A stretch of 64,000 nt of DNA from Bacillota bacterium (lineage in GTDB: Bacteria > Bacillota > UBA4882 > UBA8346), in assembly GCA_023400055.1 (NCBI GenBank), contig JAEXFN010000041.1:3021-67020 (forward strand), given 5' to 3'. The notes beneath the pieces are model-generated. The model ran no database searches, had not been told where the DNA came from, and saw only the letters and a program-made list of their open reading frames with translations. Made by a program: the position numbers and the translations under genes. Below, one piece after another: positions 33,955 to 42,763 of this stretch (within the stretch, counting starts at the first letter, position 1; each line of letters begins with the position of its first letter).

Positions 33955-34551
33955 ATGCCAGCAACGCGGCGTGAGGAAATTATCGATGCTTTTTTCAAAA
34001 TCGGCAGTCGCAAGGGCTTGGACAATACCACCATGCAAGACATCGCCAAAGAGGTGGGTATCAGCGTCGGCACCATTTATTTGGATTTTAAAAATAAAGA
34101 AGAACTGATTGATGCCTTTGAGAAGCGGATTTTTCGCGACTTTGACACTTATGCCGATCAGGTCCTGAAGCAGTCCGCCCCGGCCGAGGAATTGTTGTAC
34201 GGTCTGTTAGTGGGCAACGTGGAATTTATCAGCAAACATATCCGGCAGAACCAGATTTTTTTTGATTTTTTCCATAACGATGTCATCAAACATATCAGAA
34301 AGAGTAACAAGAATAAACGGGAGCATTTTGAAGAACAGCGGATTCAAATGATCGAGAAAGTGTTAGAACAGGGCGTTCAGGAAGGCGGTTTTGAGATCGA
34401 TGATATCAAGGAGACGGCTAAATTATTCTTCATCGCCTTTGGCAATAATCATATGATGGGTCCGTTCGTGCTGGAAAGAGAGCACGAAGCGGTCGTCAAA
34501 GATGCCGAGGGGTTGTTTCGGCTGTTATTGCGGAGCATCAAAAAACGCTAG
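33955..34551 (+). CDS. TetR/AcrR-family regulator of the efflux operon
   Basis: A 198-residue regulator. The N-terminal helix-turn-helix (TTMQDIAKEVGISVGTIYLDFKNKEELIDAF, residues about 24-55) is canonical, and the C-terminal helical domain would bind an inducer. GAAAGGG precedes the ATG. It lies upstream of and in the same direction as the MFP-RND-TolC genes but is cut off from them by a terminator. It probably represses both its own and the pump promoter. Confidence 0.9.
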   Translation: MPATRREEIIDAFFKIGSRKGLDNTTMQDIAKEVGISVGTIYLDFKNKEELIDAFEKRIFRDFDTYADQVLKQSAPAEELLYGLLVGNVEFISKHIRQNQIFFDFFHNDVIKHIRKSNKNKREHFEEQRIQMIEKVLEQGVQEGGFEIDDIKETAKLFFIAFGNNHMMGPFVLEREHEAVVKDAEGLFRLLLRSIKKR

Positions 34552-34572
34552 GAATGACCTAGCTATTTTTTT
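34547..34572 (+). terminator. Terminator of tetR
   Basis: GCTAGG and CCTAGC form a 6-bp stem with loop AATGA that includes the stop codon, followed after TA by eight T. Confidence 0.75.
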
Positions 34573-34580
34573 AATCGTTA

Positions 34581-34605
34581 ATGAATTATTTAATAATGTA
34601 TTCAT
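34581..34605 (+). promoter_or_regulatory. Candidate TetR operator before the efflux operon
   Basis: ATGAAT (34581-34586) and ATTCAT (34600-34605) repeat the half-sites found at the tetR promoter, with a shorter spacer (13 rather than 17 bases). Tentative. Confidence 0.4.
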
Positions 34606-34688
34606 ATTTTCAAACGATTTTCAAAGAAATGCGTTGTCCCAGTAATTCATGATGAGCTCAATATTTTTAACGAAAGGAGTGGAGTTCC

Positions 34689-34760
34689 TTGTATTACGAT
34701 AAACGGTTTAAAACAATTTTCAAATATTCATCCGGGCATTATTTCAAATCATTGAATTGA
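34689..34760 (+). CDS. Possible 23-residue leader peptide
   Basis: TTG start after AAAGGAGTGGAG, then YYDKRFKTIFKYSSGH-type residues rich in Lys, Phe and Tyr, stopping one base before the ribosome site of the MFP gene. Translation could couple to or attenuate the efflux operon. Evidence is only the ribosome site and position. Confidence 0.25.
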   Translation: MYYDKRFKTIFKYSSGHYFKSLN

Positions 34761-34772
34761 AAGGTGATTAAC

Positions 34773-35831
34773 ATGAAAAAGATCGTGCCATTATTGGTAA
34801 TTCTGCTTGTTCTGGCTACAATGGCGTTCGTATTGTTTCGTAATAAAGCGGAGGTCGACCGGAAAGCCCGAAATGCCAATGCTACGACTGTTACACCGGT
34901 TTCGACTATGACGATTCAAAAACAGACCGTTGAGAGCACTTATACCAAGACCAGCACTATCGCGGCCGGCAATGAAGTTGCTGTTGTGGCCCAGACCAGC
35001 GGCAAAGTCATTGCGGTTTATGCCAGTGTCGGCTCGCATTTGAGGGCCGGAGCTCCGTTGTTCAAGATCGACGATGCCGTTTTGCGGTCCAAGCTGGCAT
35101 CGGCCCGTACCGCTTATGACGTCGCCCGGAAAGAATGGGAACGAAACGTACACTTACATCAGGAACAGGTCATCTCCGATTTCGATCTGGAATCTTCCGA
35201 AGAAACCTTTCAATCGGCCAAGGCCAATTATAACTCCGCCCAGCAGGACTACAACTACTCGACCGTCACCGCCCCAATCAGCGGAGTGGTAACCGATCGC
35301 GCCGTCGATCTGGGCGCTACCGTCAGTTCGGGAACCACCGTGGCGACAATGGTCGATGATTCAGCATATAAAATTACGGTCAATGTCGGGGAGCAGGAAG
35401 CCTTTAAGCTCAAAAGCGGGGATATCGTCAAGATCGAAACCGATGTTTATCCGGGCGTTACATTGACGGGCCGCATCAAGAGTATCAGCGGCAAAAGCGA
35501 CGCCGTCCATACTTTCCCGGTGGAGGTCACGATCGTGAACGATAAGACGCACCCCTTAAAGTCCGGGATCTTCGGCAAGGTCACCTTTCGCCTGGGAACG
35601 ATCCGCGACGCCTTGGTCATTCCGCGGCAGGCCTTGGCAGGCAGTCTGAAAGAACCGCAGGTTTATGTGATCGAACGGGGGGTCGCCAAGCTGCGCTCGA
35701 TTGTCGTTGGGGCGGAAGTCGACGATAAACTGGTGGTGACCACCGGCTTATCCGAAAAAGAACAAGTCGTGGTGAGCGGCCAGGAAAATCTGCAGGACAA
35801 CGCGGCGATTAAGGTGATCAACGCTCAATAA
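34773..35831 (+). CDS. RND efflux membrane-fusion protein
   Basis: A 352-residue periplasmic adaptor anchored by one N-terminal helix (IVPLLVILLVLATMAFVLF). It contains a lipoyl-like half-motif (GKVIAVYASVGSHLRAGAPLF), a short coiled-coil hairpin (about 100-150), the second lipoyl half (STVTAPISGVVTDRAVDLGATV) and beta-barrel/MP domains. No lipobox Cys. It bridges the RND pump and the TolC channel. ATG 34773 follows AAGGTGA; an in-frame GTG at 34764 is inside that site. Confidence 0.9.
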   Translation: MKKIVPLLVILLVLATMAFVLFRNKAEVDRKARNANATTVTPVSTMTIQKQTVESTYTKTSTIAAGNEVAVVAQTSGKVIAVYASVGSHLRAGAPLFKIDDAVLRSKLASARTAYDVARKEWERNVHLHQEQVISDFDLESSEETFQSAKANYNSAQQDYNYSTVTAPISGVVTDRAVDLGATVSSGTTVATMVDDSAYKITVNVGEQEAFKLKSGDIVKIETDVYPGVTLTGRIKSISGKSDAVHTFPVEVTIVNDKTHPLKSGIFGKVTFRLGTIRDALVIPRQALAGSLKEPQVYVIERGVAKLRSIVVGAEVDDKLVVTTGLSEKEQVVVSGQENLQDNAAIKVINAQ

Positions 35832-35895
35832 AGTCACTGGCGAATCAGCTGGTGCCATCTATTTTAATGAAATAACTACCAAAGCGGGTGAACCT

Positions 35896-38800
35896 ATGAC
35901 AATTACCGAGCTCTCCATCAAACGGCCTATTTTAGTAATCGTGGCGTTTTTGGCCATCACCCTGATCGGCCTGTTTGCTTATTCCAATTTGAAATATGAA
36001 ACCTTCCCCAGCATGACTGCGCCGGTGATCTCTATCTCCACCACCTATGACGGCGCGTCAGCCAGCGTCGTGGACGCGACGGTGACCAAAAAGATCGAGG
36101 ACGCAATTTCCGGCATCAACAATGTCGACTCCATCTCTTCGACTTCTCAGGAGGGGCAGTCGATCGTCACGGTCACTTTATTGACCAGAGCCGATGTCAA
36201 TGTCGCGCTTCAGGATGTCCAGAGCAAAATCAATCAGATTACCGACGAACTGCCGGATGACGCCGATACACCGACCTACTCGAAATTTTCGAGCAGCGAC
36301 CGTCCGGTGATGCAGATTGGGGTCACGAGCAATATGGCTGGTAAGGATTTCTACCAATATTTGACCGACACGATCAAGCCGCAACTGGCCAAACAGCCCG
36401 GCGTCGGCCAGATTAGCCTGGTGGGCGGGATCCAGCGCGAAATCCGGGTCAATGTCGACAGCCAAAAATTGCAGGCCTACGGAATCTCGACCGCCACGGT
36501 GACTAGTGCGATTACCAACGCCAATCTGGAGTACCCCACCGGTAAGGTACGGGATAAGGACGGCCAGTATGTACTGCGTTTATCGGGCAAAATCAATTCG
36601 CTGGAAGAGCTTAAAAGCTTAATTATCAAACATTCCGACTCCGGCGACGTTGTATTGTCGGATATCGCCGATGTCCAAGACGGCAATGAAGATCAGGGGA
36701 CCATCAACCGGGTCAATGGCACCGTCTCCGTCGGCATCAAAGTGTACAAACAATCCGACGCCAATGAAGTGGAGGTTTGCCAGTCGGTCCAGAAAACACT
36801 GCAGCGCCTGGAAGCTCAGAACCGTGCCATCAATCTGAAATTCATGGTTATTGAAGATAACTCCACTTATACCGTTGATTCCGCCAATGCCGTAAAGGAC
36901 GATCTGGGGATTGCCATCCTCCTGGTGGCCATCGTCATGCTGCTGTTCCTGCATAGCCTGAGGAACGCGTTAATTGTGATGGTGGCCATCCCCACCTCGT
37001 TGGTGGCGACATTTATCGGAATGTGGGCCACCGGTTGTACTATGAATATCATCACCCTTCTGGCCATGTCGCTGGTCATCGGAATCTTGGTGGACGATTC
37101 GATTGTGGTTTTGGAGAATATCCACCACCACTTGGAACAGGGCGAAGAAAAGCGGGCCGCCGCGTTAAACGGCAGAAATGAAATCGGGCTGACTGCGCTT
37201 TCGATCACCCTCGTCGACGTGGTGGTCTTTTTGCCCTTATCCCTGGTCACTGGGATGATCGGCGGAATCGTGCACCAGTTTTCCCTGGTCGTGGTCATGT
37301 CCACGCTGGTGAGCTTGTTTGTCTCTTTTACCGTCACCCCGATGCTGGCGTCCCGTTTCTCCAAGGCCGAAAAACTCTCCGGCGACAGTCCGATGGGACG
37401 GTTCGGCCTGTGGTTCGAGGCCCAATACAACCGCATGGTCGAATCCTACCTCGAACTTTTGACTTGGTGCCTCGAGAACCGCGGCAAAGTGCTCCTGGCG
37501 GCGGCGCTGATTTTCGTGGCGGTCATGGCGCTGATTCCGGCCGGCTTTATCGGATCGGAATTCATGCCATCGGCGGACCAGGGTCAGCTTACCGTCAGCA
37601 TCGAGCTGCCGACCCGGGCCAAACTGGAACAGACGAGTCAGATTACGAAAAAAGCGGAGCAGATTCTCTGGGGTATCCCCGAGGTCGCCAACTTGTTCAC
37701 CACCGTCGGCTCTTCGAACAACGCGATGGCGGCGACTTCCACCAGTAACAGCGCTGAGATCGAGGTCGTGCTGGTGGATAAGAAAAAGCGTTCCCGGAGC
37801 ACCGATGAATTGGTGCATGGGATCAAAGACAAAATGGATCAGATCCCCGGAATCGTCGCCCACGTCAACGCCTCCAGCGTCATGGGCGGCGGCCAAACGC
37901 CAATCCGCTACGTGGTCACCGCTATCAGCTGGAATAAGGCGTATGAAGGAGCGCTGCAAGTCGAGAAGCTGCTGGCCCGGATCCCCGGGACAAAGGATTT
38001 GCAGTTGTCGACCGAAAACGCTCAGCCGGAAGTCCAGATCCAGATCGACCGCGCCAAAATGGCCCAATTCGGCTTGAGCATCAGTGATATCGGCTCGGTT
38101 TTGCAAACCGGTTATACCGGCAACACCAGTTCGAAATATCGCGACCAGGACGGTACCGAATACGATATCCGCATTATTTACGACGCATTGGATCGTTCCC
38201 GGACGGCCGATGTCGGCTCCCAAAGCTTTGTCAATGACGCCGGCAAAGTCGTTCAGCTGAACCAGTTCGCGACGCTGGTGAACGGCACCGGCCCCAACAA
38301 GTTGAGCCGGCAGGACCGCAATTACGCCATTACCGTCTCCTCTCAGGCGATCGGCCGGACCAGTGGCAGCATTGCCAATGATTTCAATAACATGCTGGCT
38401 CGTACGAAATTACCGGCCGGGGTGTCCGTGATGCCGAGCGGCATGCTGAAAAACCAGGGCGAAGCCTTCGCCAGCCTGGGACTGGCGTTACTCGCCGCGG
38501 TCATCTTCGTCTATCTGATCATGACTGCGCTGTATAACTCGTTCATCTACCCTTTTGTAGTGGGATTCTCGGTTCCGCTGGCTGTTATCGGCGCCATTCT
38601 GGCGCTCGGCCTGACCGGAAACTCCTTGGCGATCTTTTCGATTTTGGGAATCATCATGCAGGTCGGCTTGGTAAGTAAGAACGCCATTCTGCTGGTGGAT
38701 TTCGCCAACCGGGCCCGCGCGACGGGGGCCGGGGTCCAAGAAGCGTTGCTGGAGGCCGGCCGGGAACGGATCCGCCCAATCTTAATGACTACGCTGACCA

Positions 38801-38994
38801 TGATCCTCGGGATGCTGCCCTTGGCGCTGTCGAATACGACCGGCTCCGAGTTTAAACACGGCATGGGTTGGGCGTTGATCGGCGGTTTGACCTCATCGAT
38901 GCTGATGACGCTCTTTATCGTGCCAATCGTTTATACCGTCGTCGAGCAGGTACGCGCCTTCGTTTTAAGAGGCAAAAACGATATCGCGGCTTAA
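35896..38994 (+). CDS. RND efflux pump, HAE1/AcrB type
   Basis: A 1032-residue inner-membrane proton antiporter with the twelve-helix, two-large-periplasmic-loop layout of AcrB. The start IKRPILVIVAFLAITLIGLFAY is helix 1. The proton-relay Asp pair appears in LAMSLVIGILVDDSIVVLENI (helix 4), and the helix 11 region reads GIIMQVGLVSKNAILLVDFAN. Full length for the family. It works with the flanking MFP and TolC proteins to extrude drugs or toxic metabolites across two membranes. Confidence 0.95.
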   Translation: MTITELSIKRPILVIVAFLAITLIGLFAYSNLKYETFPSMTAPVISISTTYDGASASVVDATVTKKIEDAISGINNVDSISSTSQEGQSIVTVTLLTRADVNVALQDVQSKINQITDELPDDADTPTYSKFSSSDRPVMQIGVTSNMAGKDFYQYLTDTIKPQLAKQPGVGQISLVGGIQREIRVNVDSQKLQAYGISTATVTSAITNANLEYPTGKVRDKDGQYVLRLSGKINSLEELKSLIIKHSDSGDVVLSDIADVQDGNEDQGTINRVNGTVSVGIKVYKQSDANEVEVCQSVQKTLQRLEAQNRAINLKFMVIEDNSTYTVDSANAVKDDLGIAILLVAIVMLLFLHSLRNALIVMVAIPTSLVATFIGMWATGCTMNIITLLAMSLVIGILVDDSIVVLENIHHHLEQGEEKRAAALNGRNEIGLTALSITLVDVVVFLPLSLVTGMIGGIVHQFSLVVVMSTLVSLFVSFTVTPMLASRFSKAEKLSGDSPMGRFGLWFEAQYNRMVESYLELLTWCLENRGKVLLAAALIFVAVMALIPAGFIGSEFMPSADQGQLTVSIELPTRAKLEQTSQITKKAEQILWGIPEVANLFTTVGSSNNAMAATSTSNSAEIEVVLVDKKKRSRSTDELVHGIKDKMDQIPGIVAHVNASSVMGGGQTPIRYVVTAISWNKAYEGALQVEKLLARIPGTKDLQLSTENAQPEVQIQIDRAKMAQFGLSISDIGSVLQTGYTGNTSSKYRDQDGTEYDIRIIYDALDRSRTADVGSQSFVNDAGKVVQLNQFATLVNGTGPNKLSRQDRNYAITVSSQAIGRTSGSIANDFNNMLARTKLPAGVSVMPSGMLKNQGEAFASLGLALLAAVIFVYLIMTALYNSFIYPFVVGFSVPLAVIGAILALGLTGNSLAIFSILGIIMQVGLVSKNAILLVDFANRARATGAGVQEALLEAGRERIRPILMTTLTMILGMLPLALSNTTGSEFKHGMGWALIGGLTSSMLMTLFIVPIVYTVVEQVRAFVLRGKNDIAA

Positions 38995-39080
38995 GGCGAA
39001 ATTCCTATGGGGATTGGCACTTTTGCTGTAAAGAGGGATAAGTCTCTGACTTTTATTTGCTAAATGAAGAGGTGTTGCAA

Positions 39081-40361
39081 ATGCTCCGAAAGTTATTCGT
39101 TTCCGTATTATTCGTTTCATTGGTAATGCTCCCCGGCTGGACGCGGACGGCGATAGCGGCCACGGCTACGTCTCCGGCGACCCAGGTGCTGTCCTTGCAA
39201 GCTTGTTTAAACTTGGGTTTCGCCAATAGCCGGGATTTGCAGACGGAAGCCCAAAACATCAAAGTGGCTCAGGAAAGCGTCAATCAAGCCGCGGCCGGGT
39301 TCAAGCCCACGGTGGATTATAGTGTCAATCACATCCAACAGACCGTCAGCGGCACATATAACAGCGGCACCTTATCGGTAGATTTGCCGGTATTGAACCG
39401 CAACAAGCTGTCGAAGAGCCTTCAGGTGGCGATGCTGGCCCTGGACAGCGCCAAGGAGGATGAACGCCAGACCAAACTCCAGCTCATCCAGGACATCAAA
39501 GCGGACTTCTACGACCTGTGGTTAAAAGAGCAACAACTCGCCGTCGCCCAAGCTTCCTATGACAATCTGGGCCAGCATTATCAGAATGTCGAAAAATACT
39601 ATCAAGTCGGGAAGAAGTCCAAGTACGAACTGCTCGAAGCCGAAGTGGCCTGGAAAGAACAGAAGGCGGAAGTGATCTCGGCCAAAAACGATGTCTCGTT
39701 GGCCAAACTGACTCTGGCGACCTTAATCGGAATCGATAAGGATCAGGATTTTCAGATTTCCTACGATTCCGCCATGCAACAGCTCCCGGAACAACTCGCC
39801 CTGACCTTGAACCCGCTGCTGGAAAAGGCCTATCAGCAACGTCCGGACATGATCCAGGCCGGGCAAGCGATCCAAACCGCCCAATTGAATGTGGACATCG
39901 CCAAGGCCAATCTCAACCCGGCGCTATCCTTGTCCGGAACTCGGGCCGACAACAGTGGCAATTGGGAATTTGTCCTCGGGGTGAGCGGGACATTGTACGA
40001 CGCAAAAGTAACGGATTCAAAGGTCAAGGCCGCGGAAGAGAAGGTGACGCTCGCCAAGATCAGCGCCGCCAAAACGCAAGATTCGGCGCGCCAGAGCATT
40101 CAGAAAGTTTTCCTATCGGTTCAGACTAATTTAGAAAAAGCTAATGCCTACCGCGCCAATGTGGAGTTAGCCAAAGAAGATTTACGGATGACGGAGATCC
40201 GTTATAATGCCGGAGTAGCTACTATCATGGATGTAAGAGATCGTCAGCTTACTCTGGATGAAGCGCAAGATAGTTTCTATCAGGCAGTTTCATCCTATCT
40301 TACGAATTTAGCGACGCTGGAATTGGAGCTGGGCAGCTCCGACGAAATAAAGCTGAAATAG
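39081..40361 (+). CDS. TolC-family outer membrane efflux channel
   Basis: A 426-residue protein with a signal peptide (RKLFVSVLFVSLVMLPG, cleavage near Ala30). It has two repeated helical-barrel halves: ACLNLGFANSRDLQTEAQNIKVAQESV... and PLLEKAYQQRPDMIQAGQAIQTAQLNVDIAKANLNP, with the late YNAGVATIMDVRDRQLTLDEAQ motif. GAAGAGGTG precedes ATG 39081. A TolC channel implies an outer membrane, notable beside sporulation-type genes. Confidence 0.9.
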   Translation: MLRKLFVSVLFVSLVMLPGWTRTAIAATATSPATQVLSLQACLNLGFANSRDLQTEAQNIKVAQESVNQAAAGFKPTVDYSVNHIQQTVSGTYNSGTLSVDLPVLNRNKLSKSLQVAMLALDSAKEDERQTKLQLIQDIKADFYDLWLKEQQLAVAQASYDNLGQHYQNVEKYYQVGKKSKYELLEAEVAWKEQKAEVISAKNDVSLAKLTLATLIGIDKDQDFQISYDSAMQQLPEQLALTLNPLLEKAYQQRPDMIQAGQAIQTAQLNVDIAKANLNPALSLSGTRADNSGNWEFVLGVSGTLYDAKVTDSKVKAAEEKVTLAKISAAKTQDSARQSIQKVFLSVQTNLEKANAYRANVELAKEDLRMTEIRYNAGVATIMDVRDRQLTLDEAQDSFYQAVSSYLTNLATLELELGSSDEIKLK

Positions 40362-40400
40362 CAGGAGCCATCCGGTCTGCGTCTCAAGGAGTAAAAGTCG

Positions 40401-41777
40401 ATGGATCATACCCAACAACTCGGTGAAAAGAAAATATCCCATTTGCTGGTGGAGTTCTCGATCCCCGCGATCGTGGCCATGCTGGTCAATTCGTTATATA
40501 ATATCATTGACCGGGCGTTTATCGGCAACAGCGTGGGCACGCTGGGGCTGGCTGGAATCACCATCGGGTTCCCGGTGATGCTGGTCATCGTGGCCTTCGT
40601 ATTATTGATCGGCGTCGGCGCCAACGCGCTGGTCTCGATCAAACTGGGCGAAGGCGACCGGGACGCGGCGGAGCATATTCTGGGCAACGCATTGACCCTG
40701 CTGATCCTGGTATCGTTGGCCATTACGGCCTGTGGCCTGATCTTCCTGGAGCCGATCTTGAAGTTCTTCGGCGCCAGCCGCGAAGTGATGCCCTATGCCA
40801 AAGCTTATCTGCAGGTGATTTTCGGCGGGACCGTCTTTCAGAGCATCGGTTTCGGCATGAACAATTTTATCCGGGGTGAGGGCAATCCCAGGACGGCCAT
40901 GTTCACCATGATCTTGGGAGCGGTTTTAAACGCGGTTTTTTGCCCGATCCTGATCTTCGGCTTGGGGATGGGCATCCGCGGTTCGGCGCTGGCCACGGTC
41001 TTGGCCCAAGGGATATCCGGCTTATGGGTGCTCCATTATTTCCTGGCCGGGAAAAGTTTATTGCGGATCCGGCTCAAACACCTCCAGCCGGATCGGGCGG
41101 TTGTCGGCCGGATCGTCGCGCTGGGCTCGGCCCAGTTCGCGATGGAGCTGGCCACCAGCCTGGTCAATCTGATCCTGAACCGGAGCCTGATCCGCTACGG
41201 CGGAGATATCGCCATCTCCGGAATGGGCATCGTAACCAGTCTGCAAACTCTGGTGCTGATGCCGCTGTTCGGCATCAACCAGGGAGCCCAGCCGGTGATC
41301 GGCTTTAACTATGGCGCCCGGAAATACATCCGGGTCAAGGAGGCTTTAACGCTGGCGGTTCTGGGCGCTAGCCTGATCGCCAGCGCCGGCTTTATCCTCG
41401 TGGAAGTGTTCCCGGCCCAACTGGTGCGGATATTCAACCGCGACGATGCCGAGCTAGGCAGTTTCACGATTTACGCGATGCGGGTTTTCCTGATGCTGCT
41501 GCCGCTGGTCGGCTTCCAAGTCATCGGCGCCAATTATTTCATGGCGGTGGGCCGGCCCGTTCCGGCGGCGGTGTTGAGCTTATCCAGGCAGTTTATCCTG
41601 CTGATCCCGGCCGTGCTGCTCCTGCCGCACTTTTTCAAACTGCACGGGGTGATCATGGCCGGGCCGGTCGCCGATTTCGGCTCGTCGATCCTCACCGCCG
41701 TCTGGTTGTGGAAAGAGCGGCGCTATCTTAATCGAATGAATGGCGGAAACGTTACCCTATCCGCCCCGGAAACTTAA
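40401..41777 (+). CDS. MATE-family efflux transporter
   Basis: A 458-residue, twelve-helix Na+/H+-coupled exporter: LLVEFSIPAIVAMLVNSLYNIIDRAFIGNSVG in the first half and VNLILNRSLIRYGGDIAISGMGIVTSLQTLVLMPLFGINQGAQPVIGFNYGA, the family signature, in the second. CAAGGAG precedes the ATG. It follows TolC by 40 bases and so may be in the efflux operon, broadening its substrate range. Confidence 0.9.
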   Translation: MDHTQQLGEKKISHLLVEFSIPAIVAMLVNSLYNIIDRAFIGNSVGTLGLAGITIGFPVMLVIVAFVLLIGVGANALVSIKLGEGDRDAAEHILGNALTLLILVSLAITACGLIFLEPILKFFGASREVMPYAKAYLQVIFGGTVFQSIGFGMNNFIRGEGNPRTAMFTMILGAVLNAVFCPILIFGLGMGIRGSALATVLAQGISGLWVLHYFLAGKSLLRIRLKHLQPDRAVVGRIVALGSAQFAMELATSLVNLILNRSLIRYGGDIAISGMGIVTSLQTLVLMPLFGINQGAQPVIGFNYGARKYIRVKEALTLAVLGASLIASAGFILVEVFPAQLVRIFNRDDAELGSFTIYAMRVFLMLLPLVGFQVIGANYFMAVGRPVPAAVLSLSRQFILLIPAVLLLPHFFKLHGVIMAGPVADFGSSILTAVWLWKERRYLNRMNGGNVTLSAPET

Positions 41778-41853
41778 TGTCCGACCCCGGCCGAAGGGGC
41801 GGGACAGTCACGAGAAGCTCAGTGAATCTAGCCACCAAAAAGGAGTGACGAAC

Positions 41854-42108
41854 ATGATTAGGCCCATCGGTGTGGTCCGGAAAGTCGATTGCCTCGGCAG
41901 GATCGTAATCCCCAGTGAACTGCGGCGGGATATGGATATCGCCGATGCCGATTCGCTCGAAATCTTTGTCGACCGTGAGATGATTGTCATCAAGAAATAT
42001 CAGCCGGAATGCGTCTTTTGCGGCAGCCCGCAAGGAATAAAAAACATCAAGGGCAAAAACATCTGTGAAGCTTGCCGCGGCGCTTTGAAGAAACTGGTTT
42101 TCGATTAA
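41854..42108 (+). CDS. AbrB/SpoVT-type transition-state regulator with zinc ribbon
   Basis: An 84-residue DNA-binding protein. The swapped-hairpin AbrB domain is RPIGVVRKVDCLGRIVIPSELRRDMDIADADSLEIFVD. A short C-terminal ribbon has C53, C56, C71, C74 (CVFCGS...CEAC) in place of the Bacillus multimerisation domain. AAAAGGAGTG precedes ATG 41854. It regulates post-exponential genes in relatives. It is followed by an unusual DnaA-box-like array. Confidence 0.92.
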   Translation: MIRPIGVVRKVDCLGRIVIPSELRRDMDIADADSLEIFVDREMIVIKKYQPECVFCGSPQGIKNIKGKNICEACRGALKKLVFD

Positions 42109-42264
42109 ACCCGGATTACCTGCTTCCAGACTTCTATTTTCAACTCAGCGGACTGTTTTTTGACCTTTGCTCCATCACAATATTGTTCCGATTATGGGCT
42201 CACTTCTCTTCGAGCGTTGTTTTGGGGACAAATGATCGGGTTGAGGCGCTGAAAGAGATCATTT

Positions 42265-42462
42265 TGTTAATAAAAGAGCTCTTTTTGTGAATAAGTAAGC
42301 TCATTCAGTCGCTCAATAAGCTCATTTTGTGGATAAGTGAGCTTATTTTGTTAATAAAAGAGTTCTTTTTGTGAATAAATGAGCTCATTCAGTCGCTCAA
42401 CAAGCTCATTTTGTGGATAAGTGAGCTCTTTTTGTGAATAAGTGATCTATTTTTGTGGATAA
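42265..42462 (+). repeat. Tandem array of DnaA-box-like nonamers, 21-base period
   Basis: TGTGGATAA (exact complement of the DnaA box TTATCCACA) at 42328, 42412 and 42454; TGTGAATAA (TTATTCACA, within the TTWTNCACA consensus) at 42286, 42370 and 42433; TGTTAATAA at 42265 and 42349. All start positions lie on one 21-base ladder; two rungs (42307, 42391) carry CAGTCGCTCAA instead. An 84-base higher-order unit is visible. Confidence 0.85.
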
Positions 42463-42494
42463 ATGGGATCGTTTAATGTTACGATTCCCTGGAA

Positions 42495-42702
42495 TCCCCG
42501 GCCGAATTGAATCAGGTTAATCCTTGAATCCTGCGAATCATGGTTGGGATGCGGCCGATACTTTTCGGGTACGAAAACGATACTTCAGGCCCGGCTTTTC
42601 GCGGTATAATATCGATCATGGAAGTTGTCTTTCATTGGAGAGTCCGTCGGTGATACCGACGGACTTTTGGTTGTGGGTCCGAGCTTGGCATCGCTCATGT
42701 CC
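42495..42702 (+). repeat. Interspersed repeat family I, copy 2
   Basis: Longest copy. TATAAT at 42605-42610, hairpin AGTCCGTCGGT/ACCGACGGACT at 42641-42665 followed by TTTT, and a downstream tail ending near CTCATGTCCC shared with the copy at 55337. Also shares its upstream 110 bases with copy 1. Confidence 0.88.
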
Positions 42703-42763
42703 CGAGACCGATCGAACCAAGCTTCATCGCATCGGGGAACTTGCTGGTTTGGGAGTCCCAAGT

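Larger units (their letters stand above)
42109..42763. other. Intergenic region: DnaA-box-like array and family I repeat
   Basis: After about 130 bases of plain sequence comes the 21-base-period array (42255-42465), then a family I repeat (42495-42702). A long open frame crossing the repeat and running antisense through the next gene is a shadow. Confidence 0.7.

Noticed and set aside
42255..42465. CRISPR array
   Set aside because: Units are contiguous 21-base degenerate repeats without unique spacers, and no cas genes are present; the other tandem arrays fail for the same reason.
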